NCBI GenBank assembly: GCA_018402425.1
Contig: JAGYIZ010000004.1
Span: 1 to 64,000 of the forward strand
Length of the DNA stretch: 64,000 bases
DNA from: Candidatus Atribacteria bacterium
GTDB taxonomy: Bacteria > Atribacterota > Phoenicimicrobiia > Phoenicimicrobiales > Stramentimicrobiaceae
Reading direction: 5' to 3'
Part shown: positions 42,264 to 52,793 of the stretch, in pieces
Position numbering within the stretch: position 1 is the stretch's first letter
Layout: every line of letters begins with the position of its first letter
Position numbers and translations under genes: made by a program
Notes under the pieces: generated by a model
Told to the model about the DNA's origin: nothing
Databases searched by the model: none
What the model saw: the letters and a program-made list of their open reading frames with translations, nothing else

Positions 42264-45200
42264 TTAAAATTGTATGTGCAATTTTTTTGCCAGGTCATCC
42301 AAATAGGTATAAAAAATCGGTATAATAATCAAGGTTAAAAAGGTAGATGATGTAAGCCCACCAATAATAGTGATAGCCATAGGGGCTCTCATTTCGGCGC
42401 CTTCTCCTGTTCCCAAAGCCATCGGAATCATAGCCAATATAGTAGTAAGCGTAGTCATTAAAATTGGTCTCAGGCGGGTTTTCCCTCCCTGGATAACAGC
42501 CTCATTGCGGCTTAACCCCTTCTTACGTAACTGATTAATATAATCAATTAAGACAATAGCATTATTAACTACAATTCCTGCCAGCATAATCAATCCAATA
42601 AAGGAAAGTACATTAAGGCTTGTTCCTGTCAGCATCAAAGCAATAATTACTCCAATCAGGGCAAAAGGAACAGAAAATATAACTGCAAATGGAAATAAAA
42701 GTGATTCAAACTGGGCAGCGATAATCATATAAACCAACAATATTGATAACAGCAAAGCAAAGAAAAGATTTGAAAATGATTCAATCATCTCCTGATTTTC
42801 ACCAGCAAAGGTATAGTAATACCCATCAGGTAATACTAATGAATCTAATCGTTCCTGGGCATCCTGAATTACATTACCAAGGAAACGTCCGCTAACATTG
42901 CCGGATACGGTGACCTGTCTTTGTTGATTTTCCCGATTAATACCCTGAGGACCGGTACCGATTCTTACTTCAGCAATTTCTTTTAAAGGGATTTGTAAAC
43001 CATAACTTGAACTAATAATCATATTTTCTATTTCCTGCAGTTCATCGCGGTCATTCTTATCTAATTTTACGGTAATATCAAATTGATCTCCTTCTTCCTG
43101 GTAAAAACTGGCTACTTTCCCTAAAAGAGCATCTTGCACAGTAGAGGCAATCTGGCCTGTACTTAAGCCGTATAAATTGGCTTTCTCCCGGTCAATGTCA
43201 ACATGCAGTTCCGGACGTACTTCTTCCAGGCTACTTTCTAAATCGTAAGCACCTTCAACTTCTGATAATATTTCAATAATAGTATTAGCTATATAATCCA
43301 GTTCTTCGATAGAATCCCCACTAATATTAATAGTAAGGGGAGATCCTGAAGAAAATGCAAAACCTTGCTCGCTAAAACGAATTTGGGTATCCGGATATTG
43401 ACCTATTTTATCACGCAAATCAGCAATAATATCCTTGCTCTCTCTTTCTCTATTACTCAATTCAACCAGATTTACCATGATTGTCCCACTATTACTGCCA
43501 GACATCCCCATCCCCATTCCCATATTACTGCTGCCGATCGAAGTAAAGACATCTTCAATTTCCGGCATTTCATTTACAGTAGACTCAATATCTTTTATAA
43601 TGTCTCTTGTTACCTCAAAATTAGTACCAACGGGCAATGAAATATTAATATTAAAATTTCCCTGATCCATTGAGGGCATAAACTCGGTTCCAAGTATTGG
43701 TAATAAGAAAAACGAGGCCGCTAAAACTACAATTGCCATAATAACTACCATTCCACGATGCTTTAATGCCCAATCAATTAGATAACTGTATTCATTAATA
43801 AACAAATCAAAGAAATGACCTTTTTTAGTTTTCCCGGTACCGGTAGAAGGATATATGGCGCTTTTTTCTTTGCCTTCTATAGTCGGCAATTCTTTTCCAA
43901 CAGCAGAAGATGATTTAACAACTTTCCGTTTTTGCCTGGAAGAAAGCATAGGTATTAATGTCAGCGCTACAAATAAGGACATCAGCAAGGAAAAAGTAAT
44001 AGTCAAGCCCATCGTCTTAAACAGTTCCCCGGCCATACCGGATACATATACCACAGGAAGAAAAACCGCAATAGTTGTTAGCGTGGAAGCTGTGATTGCT
44101 TCTCTGACTTCATTAGCCCCCTGGTCAGCTGCCAAGGAAGCTTCTTCTCCTGCCTCACGATAACGAAATATATTTTCCAAAACAACAATAGCATTATCAA
44201 CTAACATTCCTATACCCAATGCCAGTCCACCTAAGGTCATCATATTTAAAGTTAAATCCGCAAAATAAAGTAAAGTGAAAGTAGCAATAATGGAAATAGG
44301 AATAGTTAATCCTATTATTAATGTGCTTTTAATATTTTGCAAAAACACATATAAAACCAACATAGCGAGAATAGCCCCGATAAGCAACATGTTTGTTACT
44401 TCAGCAATAGTCTTCTTAATGAATTCTGAAGAATCAAAAGCAACTGCCATTCTACTATCACCTGGAAGGAAATCATTAATTTCTTTTAAGGCATTATTAA
44501 CACGGTTTGCTACAATTACCGTGTTTGTACCAGATTCTTTTTGTAAGTTAAATGAAATACTAGGCATGCCATTGATATATGCTACCTCATCCTGTTCTTT
44601 AAAAGTATCTGTTATCCTGGCAATCTCTTTCAGATAAATTTGATTTCCCTGTCTATTTGACAAGACCACGTTCTGAATATCTTCTATATTTTTGAAACGA
44701 CCCAGTGTTCTGATTAAAAAATCAACATTCCCTTCTCTAAGTGTTCCTGCCGGTAAGTTTATATTCTCACTCCTCAAAGACATAACAATCTGGTCAAGTG
44801 TTAACTGGTTTGCTCTAAGTTTTTCATTATCTACAGAAACCAATATTTCCCTTTCTAATCCACCGCTCACCGTAGCCCTGGCTATCCCTTCCAGCCTTTC
44901 TAATCGGGGTTTAACTATATCCTGGGCAAACTTTTGGAGTTCATGAAGCTCATACTGCTCTGAGCTCATCCCCAATACCATGACAGGCATCATTGAAGGA
45001 TCAAATTTAAAGACCGTAGGGTCACTGGCACCGTCAGGTAGCACACCTTTTACCTGATCAATCTTTTCTCTTATTTCCAGGTTAGCTATATCCATATTAG
45101 TACCCCATTGGAAAGATAAAAGTACCGTGGAACTACCCTCTTGAGAAAAAGAATTGAGAGTGTCAATTCGATGAATCGTACTTACTGCTTCTTCTAATGG

Positions 45201-45395
45201 AATAGTAATAAGTGTCTCTATTTCTTCCGGAGCAACTCCCGGATAAGATACCATAACTGCGGAAATGGGAAAAGACATATCTGGCAGTAAATCAAGCCCT
45301 AACCCCTGATAGGAAACAATGCCAATAACAATCAAAGCAATAAAAAGCATTAAAACTGTTACCGGCCGATTGACTGAAAATTTGGGCAGGTTCAT
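42264..45395 (-). CDS. RND-family efflux transporter (AcrB/HAE1-type), inner-membrane pump
   Basis: A 1043-aa proton-driven pump, normal length for HAE-type RND proteins. It starts NLPKFSVNRPVTVLMLFIAL (TM1). TM4 carries GIGMLVDNAIVVLENIFRYRE, with one of the proton-relay aspartates. The second half repeats the layout (LKHRGMVVIMAIVVL, and AGIVVNNAIVLIDYINQLR). Two large periplasmic loops lie at about 35-330 and 580-860. It overlaps the adaptor gene by 4 bp, so the two are translationally coupled. With tolC it builds a tripartite exporter; substrate cannot be told from sequence. A Ser/Lys-rich cytosolic insert (about 490-520) is typical for some members. Confidence 0.94.
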   Translation of the reverse strand: MNLPKFSVNRPVTVLMLFIALIVIGIVSYQGLGLDLLPDMSFPISAVMVSYPGVAPEEIETLITIPLEEAVSTIHRIDTLNSFSQEGSSTVLLSFQWGTNMDIANLEIREKIDQVKGVLPDGASDPTVFKFDPSMMPVMVLGMSSEQYELHELQKFAQDIVKPRLERLEGIARATVSGGLEREILVSVDNEKLRANQLTLDQIVMSLRSENINLPAGTLREGNVDFLIRTLGRFKNIEDIQNVVLSNRQGNQIYLKEIARITDTFKEQDEVAYINGMPSISFNLQKESGTNTVIVANRVNNALKEINDFLPGDSRMAVAFDSSEFIKKTIAEVTNMLLIGAILAMLVLYVFLQNIKSTLIIGLTIPISIIATFTLLYFADLTLNMMTLGGLALGIGMLVDNAIVVLENIFRYREAGEEASLAADQGANEVREAITASTLTTIAVFLPVVYVSGMAGELFKTMGLTITFSLLMSLFVALTLIPMLSSRQKRKVVKSSSAVGKELPTIEGKEKSAIYPSTGTGKTKKGHFFDLFINEYSYLIDWALKHRGMVVIMAIVVLAASFFLLPILGTEFMPSMDQGNFNINISLPVGTNFEVTRDIIKDIESTVNEMPEIEDVFTSIGSSNMGMGMGMSGSNSGTIMVNLVELSNRERESKDIIADLRDKIGQYPDTQIRFSEQGFAFSSGSPLTINISGDSIEELDYIANTIIEILSEVEGAYDLESSLEEVRPELHVDIDREKANLYGLSTGQIASTVQDALLGKVASFYQEEGDQFDITVKLDKNDRDELQEIENMIISSSYGLQIPLKEIAEVRIGTGPQGINRENQQRQVTVSGNVSGRFLGNVIQDAQERLDSLVLPDGYYYTFAGENQEMIESFSNLFFALLLSILLVYMIIAAQFESLLFPFAVIFSVPFALIGVIIALMLTGTSLNVLSFIGLIMLAGIVVNNAIVLIDYINQLRKKGLSRNEAVIQGGKTRLRPILMTTLTTILAMIPMALGTGEGAEMRAPMAITIIGGLTSSTFLTLIIIPIFYTYLDDLAKKLHIQF

Positions 45396-46684
45396 TCTAT
45401 AACCTCCCTATTGGTTACTCTGACTTGATCTCCTTCTTGCAAATTAATATTACCCAATATTACAACAACTTCATTTTCCTGCAGCCCTTCTACCACTTCC
45501 ACTTGATTATCCTGTATCATACCGGCAACTATGGCTCTTTTTTCTACCCTATTCCTATCATCATTCAAGACATAAACATATAATCCTTCAGTTTTTCTGG
45601 TTAAAGCAGTTGAGGGTATAATTAGTGCATCAGGTTTATTTTCAATCATGATATCCGCTCTGGCAAATACACCGGGAGGAATCTCAACATGAGGTTCAAT
45701 GATTTTAATTTTAATTTCCATTGATTTGCTGGTAGGGTCAACCATTACACCTCTGCTTGATACTTCTCCATAAAACTTTTCTTGAGGGAAAGCATCAATA
45801 AGAATTTCAGCTTCCTGCCCAATCTGGATAGAAGCAATATCCTTTTCTGATATTCCGGCTTTAATGTATAATTCACTTACGTCCAGAATCGATAATAGTG
45901 GCACAGCAGATGAAACCAATTCTCCTGTTTTAACTGAAACCGCGGTTACTTTTCCATTGATAGGAGCTTTAACAATCGAATTATTTAACTGGGATTGAGC
46001 TATTTCCAGCGCAGATTGGGCTTGTCTTACTTGTGCTTCAACTACTCTAATATCCGGTTGAGAAGCGCCTTCCATCACCAGCTTGTAACTCTCATTAGCG
46101 GACTGGTACTGTGCCTGGGCAATTTTATATTGTCCTTTAGCCTGATCATATTGTTGTTCTGAGACTGCACCCTCTGAAAATAATTTTTCCATGCGCAGGT
46201 AATTTTCCTCTGCACTACCCAGGTTTATCTTTGCCTGGCGCATTGCTGCCTCTGCCTGGCTTATTTCCTGTGGTCTTGCACCGGCTTGGACTTTTTCCAA
46301 AGATGCCTGGGCAGAATCAAGTGTTGCTTTCGCCTGTGCTACCTGTAATCGAATCTGTTCATCATCCATCCGCACCAAAATGTCGCCTTTTTTTACATCA
46401 TCGCCTTCCTGAACCAATAACTCTTTTGCTTGTCCAACAGTTTTAGCATACACCCTAACTATTTCATTAGGTTCAACCAGACCTGAAACAGTCAAAAATG
46501 ACCTAATATCCCCTCGCTGCACCTTAGCCACCTGTACGGGAATTACTCTCTCCTGCTGAACCTGATCTGTGGTATTGTCCTCTTGTTGTTTTTCTTGATA
46601 TATACGACTAGCCACCCGAAAAGCAAGTAAACCTATAATTATTATTAATATTAAATAAAAAATTCTGCGCCTGGTAATTCTCAT
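45392..46684 (-). CDS. RND efflux periplasmic adaptor (membrane fusion protein)
   Basis: A 430-aa adaptor with an N-terminal anchor (FYLILIIIIGLLAFRVASRI). The lipoyl halves are GLVEPNEIVRVYAKTVGQAK and SIVKAPINGKVTAVSVKTGE, separated by a long alpha-hairpin (about 125-235, AQAKATLDSAQASLEKVQAG). Beta-barrel and membrane-proximal domains follow. It bridges the AcrB-type pump (4-bp overlap downstream) and TolC (gene 113 bp upstream), making the order tolC, adaptor, pump. Confidence 0.94.
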   Translation of the reverse strand: MRITRRRIFYLILIIIIGLLAFRVASRIYQEKQQEDNTTDQVQQERVIPVQVAKVQRGDIRSFLTVSGLVEPNEIVRVYAKTVGQAKELLVQEGDDVKKGDILVRMDDEQIRLQVAQAKATLDSAQASLEKVQAGARPQEISQAEAAMRQAKINLGSAEENYLRMEKLFSEGAVSEQQYDQAKGQYKIAQAQYQSANESYKLVMEGASQPDIRVVEAQVRQAQSALEIAQSQLNNSIVKAPINGKVTAVSVKTGELVSSAVPLLSILDVSELYIKAGISEKDIASIQIGQEAEILIDAFPQEKFYGEVSSRGVMVDPTSKSMEIKIKIIEPHVEIPPGVFARADIMIENKPDALIIPSTALTRKTEGLYVYVLNDDRNRVEKRAIVAGMIQDNQVEVVEGLQENEVVVILGNINLQEGDQVRVTNREVIE

Positions 46685-46797
46685 CTAACTATTTCCTCTC
46701 CAAAGACATAAATTTACTAAAATAAGTTAAAATCTCAATTCTGATAAATTGGAACGATTATGATTATATCCTTAATTAACTATTATCTATTATCTAC

Positions 46798-48108
46798 CTA
46801 CCATATTCCCATTGCTTTAATTAAAGCAGCATAGTTTGTATTGTAATCATAAAGGGCATTCAAATGATTAGTTTCTGCTTCTATTAAGGCGCTTTGAGCA
46901 TCAATTACTTCAGTGTTAGTAGCAATCCCTTCATTATACTTAACCTGGGCAATTCGAAAACTTTCCATTGAATTTTCGATTCCCTGCTCTGTCACCCTGA
47001 TTAATTTTTCTGCTTCCTTCATATTCAGATAAGCAGAACGGACTTCAAATTCTACCAATTGCTCGACTTGTTTTCTGCTTTGGTCTACCTGGGAAAGATT
47101 TATTTCTGCCTGTCTGATTTTAGCATCATTAATACCACCGTCAAATATAGGAACTTCTCCCATTACAGCAACCTGCCATCCTGATAACCCAGACTCCAAA
47201 TTCATTACTATCTGGGGTTTTTTGCTACTTTCTGCTATATCTACCATTCCTTCCATGATAATTCTCTGTTGCCCCACATTTTTGATTTCAGGCCGGTTCT
47301 GGATAGCTGCTTCCATTGCCTCACTAAAAGTAATTTCACAAGGCTCATAGGAAAGATTATTCTGGAGGTTAATCATAGTATCTAAATCAATCCCCATAAT
47401 GGAATTCAGATTATAGACCGCTAATTCATAGCCATTTTCAGCCTTGATTAAATTATGCTCCAGATTGGAAAGCTGTGATTTAATCCGGTTTAAGTCAATT
47501 GGTGCTATCATCCCTTCCTCTAATAGAGCCTGAGAGTTTTCCATATGAGCGTTAATTTGAGTTAATGCCTGCTCACTTACCTTAACAAGGCCTTCGGATT
47601 GCAGTACTCTATAATAAGCCTGGGTTACTTGATAGATAACTTCTTGTTTTTTTTGTTCCAGCTCATTAAGGGCAATTGACTGATCTGCTTCAGCTTGTTC
47701 TATAAAAGATTCAAGTTTTCCCCCACTATATAAAACTTTAGAAATACTTACTGAAATCTGGGGAATTCCCTGTCCAGTCGAGAAAAGATAGCTAAAATCA
47801 CCTTCTATTATACTTTCCGGATCAGGAGCCTCATTCATTCTAATATAGCCGGCTTTTAGCTTAACATTTGTCTTTTTAGCTCCTTCTGCCTCTTCAGATT
47901 GTGCTTCTTTTACCTCGACAGAGCTTTGTGATATTTGGTAACCCAAATTCTTTTCCAGTGCAATTTCAATACACCTATCCAAATTCAAATCCAGTCTCTG
48001 AGATGCTAAGGTGCTAACCGAAATTAGTAAAAACAATATTATTGTCAATCCTATAGATGCAAATAAAATATTTTTTTTATTTTCCTTAACAGCTTTTAGC
48101 TTTTTCAT
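46798..48108 (-). CDS. tolC: TolC-family outer-membrane efflux channel
   Basis: I start at ATG 48108 (MKKLKAVKENKKN), which has AGGAGG at ideal spacing; the open frame runs 23 codons further up into a repeat. Signal peptide near 15-40. The mature part shows two related halves (LNLDRCIEIALEKNLGYQIS and YEPCEITFSEAMEAAIQNRP) of TolC, each with long helices (LIKAENGYELAVYNLNSIMG, VDAQSALIEAETNHLNALYD). TolC trimers form the outer-membrane duct for the RND pump encoded downstream. It is the first gene of the efflux operon. Confidence 0.93.
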   Translation of the reverse strand: MKKLKAVKENKKNILFASIGLTIILFLLISVSTLASQRLDLNLDRCIEIALEKNLGYQISQSSVEVKEAQSEEAEGAKKTNVKLKAGYIRMNEAPDPESIIEGDFSYLFSTGQGIPQISVSISKVLYSGGKLESFIEQAEADQSIALNELEQKKQEVIYQVTQAYYRVLQSEGLVKVSEQALTQINAHMENSQALLEEGMIAPIDLNRIKSQLSNLEHNLIKAENGYELAVYNLNSIMGIDLDTMINLQNNLSYEPCEITFSEAMEAAIQNRPEIKNVGQQRIIMEGMVDIAESSKKPQIVMNLESGLSGWQVAVMGEVPIFDGGINDAKIRQAEINLSQVDQSRKQVEQLVEFEVRSAYLNMKEAEKLIRVTEQGIENSMESFRIAQVKYNEGIATNTEVIDAQSALIEAETNHLNALYDYNTNYAALIKAMGIW

Positions 48109-48144
48109 AGCCAACCTCCTTTTTAAATCCTTATAATCCCAAGT

Positions 48145-48246
48145 AAATACCGCACCCGCAAAGCGGGTGGCTTGCAATATTTCCTCTTTTTAGGACCTCG
48201 GGTAAAATATTTCAGGTAGTATATCTATTGTCTTTATGGTTAAATA
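48145..48246 (-). repeat. Hairpin-tailed dispersed repeat, copy B
   Basis: On the minus strand it runs TTTAACCATAAAGACAATAG, ACTACCTGAAATATTTTACC, GAGGTCC, then AAGCCACCCGCTTTGCGGGT and GCGGTATTTACTT. Start, centre and tail match copies A and C, with changed bases between. The tail hairpin CACCCGC/GCGGGTG keeps perfect pairing although the loop differs. It lies in the tolC leader. Confidence 0.8.
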
Positions 48247-48273
48247 AAATCAAAAATATTACTAATCTTGATT

Positions 48274-48666
48274 TTAACGATTTTCTTTTTCTTCTTTTTT
48301 CATTTTTTTCCATACTAATAATGCTTCTTCGGGAGTATTGACAATGACATCACCAAAGACATGGGGATGCCTGCGAATAAATTTTTCCCTGGCACCATCT
48401 AATACCTGCTGATAATCAAATAGCCCGGCTTCCTGGGCTATCTGGATCTCCATTAAAATATCCATTAATAAATCCCCTAACTCTTCACAGAGATTCGGAT
48501 AATCCTCATTTTCTACTGCCTCCTGGACTTCCTGCGCTTCTTCAATAATATTGGGAACCATGGAATTTAGAGTCTGTTTTTTGTCCCATAAGCAACCTTG
48601 TGGACCTCTTAATTTATCAACAATAGAAATTAGTTCTGAAAATAATTCTTTTTCTTTTTCATGCAT
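48274..48666 (-). CDS. mazG: MazG-family nucleoside triphosphate pyrophosphohydrolase
   Basis: A 130-aa single-domain MazG protein, half the size of two-domain E. coli MazG. It hydrolyses NTPs to NMP and pyrophosphate. The entry motif LRGPQGCLWDKKQT (19-32) and metal-binding motifs EEAQE (42-46) and EELGDLLMD (61-69) are present. It ends the spoVG-to-mfd block; the B. subtilis equivalent place holds yabN, which also carries a MazG domain. Confidence 0.93.
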   Translation of the reverse strand: MHEKEKELFSELISIVDKLRGPQGCLWDKKQTLNSMVPNIIEEAQEVQEAVENEDYPNLCEELGDLLMDILMEIQIAQEAGLFDYQQVLDGAREKFIRRHPHVFGDVIVNTPEEALLVWKKMKKEEKENR

Positions 48667-48896
48667 TTAAAAATAAAAACTCTCTTTCTTAAAATTTTGA
48701 TGTGAATCCTATATTAACTATTATCACTATTAAACATACTTATTATATTATTAAAAAATAATTTTAAAAAAATCTAAAATTTTTATAAAATTATACATTT
48801 TATTGTTCTAAATTCAGGCGAATTGAGCTTGAATTATATCAACTTTACAGCTAATACAATTATCTGTTCTTTACAATACTTTTATTTTTACTATAA
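48667..48896. other. AT-rich spacer
   Basis: About 230 bp AT-rich DNA between mazG and the AbrB-like gene. No gene, repeat-family member or terminator recognised. Confidence 0.5.
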
Positions 48897-49118
48897 TTAA
48901 TTATTCAATTGCTGTTGAAATTTTTGAAAACTTTTCTGTTTTTCAATAAAACTGTTTGTTTTCATAACAACAAATCCTTCATGATTAGGTCCGGACATAA
49001 CCACCAACTGTTGCTGGGGATTGATCTCCAATTCCTTCCTCAATTTTGCAGGAATTACGATTTGCCCCCTTTTACCAACGGTTACAGTGGTAAAGTAAAA
49101 ATCTGTATTCTTGGCCAT
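48897..49118 (-). CDS. AbrB/SpoVT-type swapped-hairpin DNA-binding protein
   Basis: A 73-aa protein with the AbrB/MazE DNA-binding fold at residues 8-52 (TTVTVGKRGQIVIPAKLRKE, then LEINPQQQLVVM). A short charged tail follows (KSFQKFQQQ). GAGGAG precedes the ATG. It sits between mfd and mazG, exactly where spoVT lies in B. subtilis, but it lacks the C-terminal GAF domain of SpoVT. It may be a transition-state-type regulator or an antitoxin without a partner; the targets are unknown. Confidence 0.85.
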   Translation of the reverse strand: MAKNTDFYFTTVTVGKRGQIVIPAKLRKELEINPQQQLVVMSGPNHEGFVVMKTNSFIEKQKSFQKFQQQLNN

Positions 49119-49218
49119 AATAACAGCTCCTCAAGGTAGAAATGAACAATTTTTCATGCATTTCATACTTTTCATGTTTATTGTTTTCGAAATAATTATA
49201 TCACCACTGTCAATCATT

Positions 49219-52200
49219 TCAGCCCAGAAGCTTATCTAAAAAACGGCGACTTTGATATAAAATATTATTAGAATTGCTATCATCATTAGTAGATTCTGAC
49301 AACAGCTTCAATTCATAATGAGAACCTCTCTTGTAATTCCTGATTAAAGAATTATAATCAATCCCTTTTATCTTACTCTTCAGTGGAGAATCGGATTCAT
49401 ACCTTATGAGAAAATATTGAGGTGTTATCCTAACCTGCGTAACTCTCTGTTTTTTTAATTTTAATTTTATATCAATAACAGCAATTAGATTTTCCACTTC
49501 CTGTGGATATGGACCATAAATATCCTTTAATCCCCTGCTGATATCATAAAGTTCAGCTACTGTTTTTACCTGGCTTAATTGCTGATAGTAGACTACTCTA
49601 TTTTTTGAATCTGAAATATAATAATCGGGAATATAGCTATCCAATTTTAGGTCTATCTCCGGCTCTTTTTCATATTCCCTTATTTCCCCGGACTCTAGTT
49701 GCTTTAACTCATCAATACTATTCTCAAGAAGCTGACAGTAAAAATTAAAACCAATTTCACTGACAAACCCATGCTGTTCCTTGCCCAACAAATTACCTGC
49801 CCCTCTTATTTCCAGGTCACGCATTGCTAGCCGAAAACCTGAACCTAAATCACTAAATTCCCTAATTGCCTGTAGGCGCTTTTTGGCATTGTCAGTTAAA
49901 ATATCCTTGGAAGGATAAAGCAAATAGGCATATGCTCTTCTGTCTGCGCGTCCTACACGACCGCGGAGCTGATAAAGCTGAGCCAAACCAAATTTATGAG
50001 CTTCATCAATAATAATAGTATTTACATTAGGGATGTCCAAACCAATTTCAATAATGGTGGTGCAAACTAAAATATCATATTTTCGATTAAAAAAATCAAT
50101 CATGATATTTTCCAACTGTTCTTCCGGCATTTGACCGTGAGCAGCAATAATACTGGCTTCCGGTACAATTTGGCTTAGCTTATAAGCAACATCATCAATA
50201 TCCTCAACGCGATTGTGGACATAATAAACCTGTCCGCCTCTTTCTATTTCGCGTCTGACTGCTTCTTGAATAATTCCTTCTCTTTTTTCCCTCAAATAGG
50301 TAATAATAGGTAAACGAAGTTCTGGTGGTGTATTCATGAGACTCATTTCTCTTACTCCAATCAAAGAAAAATAGAGGGTCCTGGGAATTGGAGTCGCTGT
50401 TAGGGTAAGTGAGTCAACCTGTTCTTTCAATTTTTTTATTCTTTCTTTATGGATAACACCAAATCGCTGCTCTTCATCTACCACCAATAATCCTAAATCA
50501 TTAAAAACAATATCCTGCTGAACAAGGCGATGAGTTCCAATAATTATATCAATTTTACCCTTATTCAAATCAACAATAATATCCCGTTGTTCCTTTTTGG
50601 ATTTGAACCGAGAAAGCATTTCAATTTTAACTGGAAAAGGTTTCATTCTCTCACTAAAATTTTCCCAATGCTGCTGTGCCAGAATTGTAGTAGGAGCCAA
50701 TACTGCCACCTGCTTGCTATCCATAATTGCCTTAAATGCCGCCCTGATAGCGATTTCTGTCTTGCCATAACCAACATCACCACAGATTAATCTTTCCATG
50801 GGTTCAATTGATTCCATATCTTTTTTAACATCTAACAATGCCTTCCCCTGGTCAGGGGTCTCATTAAAAGGAAAAGCCAGTTCCAGCTCCTGCTGCCAAA
50901 CCGAGTCAGGAGAAAAGGTAAAACCCTTAATATTCTTTCGTTTTTTATACAATTCAAACAATTCCCGGGCTGTCTTTTGAATAGATTCCTTGACCTTCTT
51001 TTTAACTCTTTTCCATGAACTACCACCTAATCGATAAAGTTTGGGTGGCTGCCCGCCCACTCCGATATACTTATGAACAAGATTCAATTTATCTATCGGT
51101 ACATATAGTTCATCATCTTCGGCATATTTAATCAGGACATAGTCTTTGCTCACCCCTTCTCTTGTTCTAGAATGGACCCCTGCATAGCGGCCAATGCCAT
51201 GCTCAATATGAACGACATAATCACCTAATTTCAGTTCATCAACATGACTAAAAGATTTTCCTTGATATTTTTTAGTACGATAACCCTTATCTCTTTCCCT
51301 TCCAAATATTTCCTGATCAGTAATTACTATAAGTCGCAGGGAAGGAACAGAAAATCCATAATTAACCTGTCCGTAGCTCAAAGAAATATTATCGGGACTA
51401 ATTTCCACTTCAACCAATGGTGTTATCTGATAACTATAAATATCGCGATCAGCAAAGATTTCTGCCATACGCATTGCTCTACCTTTATTACCAGTCAATA
51501 ATAATATATTTTGTTTTTCCTGCTGCCATTTTTTTAGATCTTCAAAAAAAAGGTCTAATTGACCATAATAATTTCTGGCTAGTCTGGTATCAATTCCATA
51601 ATTTGCTACACTTAGCTGTTTATCAGTATTTTCCTCTTTTTTTTCTAATCGCTTGGGCTCTAAAATAAGTACTTGTTTCTTCTGATACACTAATTTTTTT
51701 ATCTGTGTCCAATCCAAATAGTAATACTCTGGAGGCATAATTTCCTGATTACCATTTTTTTTCTTATCCCAATAGCATTTTGTACTTTCTTTTTCATATT
51801 CTTTAACTGTATTTTGGAATTTAGAATATTGCTGAATAATAATATCTGTTCCGGAAGGCAAATAATCAAAAAAAGAACTCGCCTTTACTTTTTTATTAAT
51901 AGATATATCATTTAATTCTCTTTGTGGAAGAAGGGGTATCTCTTCTACCTGATTAATGGAACGTTGGGATTCTAAATCAAAGAAACGAATTGATTCAATA
52001 TAATCACCGTTTAATTCAATTCTAATCGGATTCTCCTCGGTAAAAGGAAAAACATCTATAATACCTCCACGCTGGCTGAATTGACCCTGGTATTCGATCA
52101 TATAGGAAGACTGGTAACCCTGATTAATCAGGTAATTTAGAAAATTTTTTGACAATAATTTTTCTTGAACTTTTAATTCTTTATATTGTTTATTAAAATC

Positions 52201-52650
52201 CCCAATAGGCATTATTCTGGATAATATTGCCTTATAATTACTTATAATTATTAAGGGAGAAGGATGGCTATCTTTATCGGCAGAAGTATTTTTCTGTAAT
52301 AAAGCAAGGGAACTTAAAACTTTCATTCTCTGTTCTATAATCAAGGTGTCCCGGTTGATATCCTCATATGGCAGGACTTCAAAGGAGGGAAAAATAAAAA
52401 TAATTTTATTTTCCTGTAATCCCGGTAAAATTAACAATGTCCTGAAAAAATGCAAGGCGCTTTCTCTGTCATTCACAAGAAAAAGCAAAGGAGAGGTTTT
52501 TTCTTGTTTGTTTAGCAAAGATGATATGAAAAAAGAAATGGCACTCCCCTGCAGACCATCAATATTCAGTTGTTTTTTTTCTTTTTTATTGAAATTCTGT
52601 AATAATTGTCTATAAACAGGATTTTTATTCCACAATTCATTCAAATTCAT
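49219..52650 (-). CDS. mfd: Mfd, transcription-repair coupling factor
   Basis: An 1143-aa ATP-dependent DNA translocase that removes stalled RNA polymerase and recruits UvrA. In order: UvrB-like N-terminal domains (VNDRESALHFFRTLL, YQGQFSQRGGIIDVFPFTE), the RNA-polymerase-interaction domain near 465-540 (LGDYVVHIEHGIGRYAGV), the helicase lobes with Walker A GDVGYGKT (about 622) and DEEQ (about 721), motif VI QLRGRVGRADR, and the C-terminal TRCF domain. Full length and unbroken. It follows pfkA, with a terminator between, and precedes the AbrB-like gene. Confidence 0.97.
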   Translation of the reverse strand: MNLNELWNKNPVYRQLLQNFNKKEKKQLNIDGLQGSAISFFISSLLNKQEKTSPLLFLVNDRESALHFFRTLLILPGLQENKIIFIFPSFEVLPYEDINRDTLIIEQRMKVLSSLALLQKNTSADKDSHPSPLIIISNYKAILSRIMPIGDFNKQYKELKVQEKLLSKNFLNYLINQGYQSSYMIEYQGQFSQRGGIIDVFPFTEENPIRIELNGDYIESIRFFDLESQRSINQVEEIPLLPQRELNDISINKKVKASSFFDYLPSGTDIIIQQYSKFQNTVKEYEKESTKCYWDKKKNGNQEIMPPEYYYLDWTQIKKLVYQKKQVLILEPKRLEKKEENTDKQLSVANYGIDTRLARNYYGQLDLFFEDLKKWQQEKQNILLLTGNKGRAMRMAEIFADRDIYSYQITPLVEVEISPDNISLSYGQVNYGFSVPSLRLIVITDQEIFGRERDKGYRTKKYQGKSFSHVDELKLGDYVVHIEHGIGRYAGVHSRTREGVSKDYVLIKYAEDDELYVPIDKLNLVHKYIGVGGQPPKLYRLGGSSWKRVKKKVKESIQKTARELFELYKKRKNIKGFTFSPDSVWQQELELAFPFNETPDQGKALLDVKKDMESIEPMERLICGDVGYGKTEIAIRAAFKAIMDSKQVAVLAPTTILAQQHWENFSERMKPFPVKIEMLSRFKSKKEQRDIIVDLNKGKIDIIIGTHRLVQQDIVFNDLGLLVVDEEQRFGVIHKERIKKLKEQVDSLTLTATPIPRTLYFSLIGVREMSLMNTPPELRLPIITYLREKREGIIQEAVRREIERGGQVYYVHNRVEDIDDVAYKLSQIVPEASIIAAHGQMPEEQLENIMIDFFNRKYDILVCTTIIEIGLDIPNVNTIIIDEAHKFGLAQLYQLRGRVGRADRRAYAYLLYPSKDILTDNAKKRLQAIREFSDLGSGFRLAMRDLEIRGAGNLLGKEQHGFVSEIGFNFYCQLLENSIDELKQLESGEIREYEKEPEIDLKLDSYIPDYYISDSKNRVVYYQQLSQVKTVAELYDISRGLKDIYGPYPQEVENLIAVIDIKLKLKKQRVTQVRITPQYFLIRYESDSPLKSKIKGIDYNSLIRNYKRGSHYELKLLSESTNDDSNSNNILYQSRRFLDKLLG

Positions 52651-52661
52651 TTATTCGCACC

Positions 52662-52694
52662 TGGAAAAGAAAAAGCTTTGAAGTCATTCAAAGC
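52662..52694 (-). terminator. Intrinsic terminator between pfkA and mfd
   Basis: The perfect 8-bp stem GCTTTGAA / TTCAAAGC with a 4-nt loop is followed on the minus strand by TTTTTCTTTTCC. It separates pfkA from mfd, so mfd is probably transcribed from its own promoter or by read-through. Confidence 0.85.
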
Positions 52695-52793
52695 CTAAAA
52701 TATTTTTTTACGATATATAATTGTCTGTTTAACATCTAAATAATCATATCATTCTTTTATCATAGATTGATATGATTAATCTATATTATTGAA

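Noticed and set aside
46231-46446. Plus-strand frame inside the adaptor gene
   Set aside because: It is a shadow frame produced by the Gln/Ala-rich hairpin codons on the other strand.
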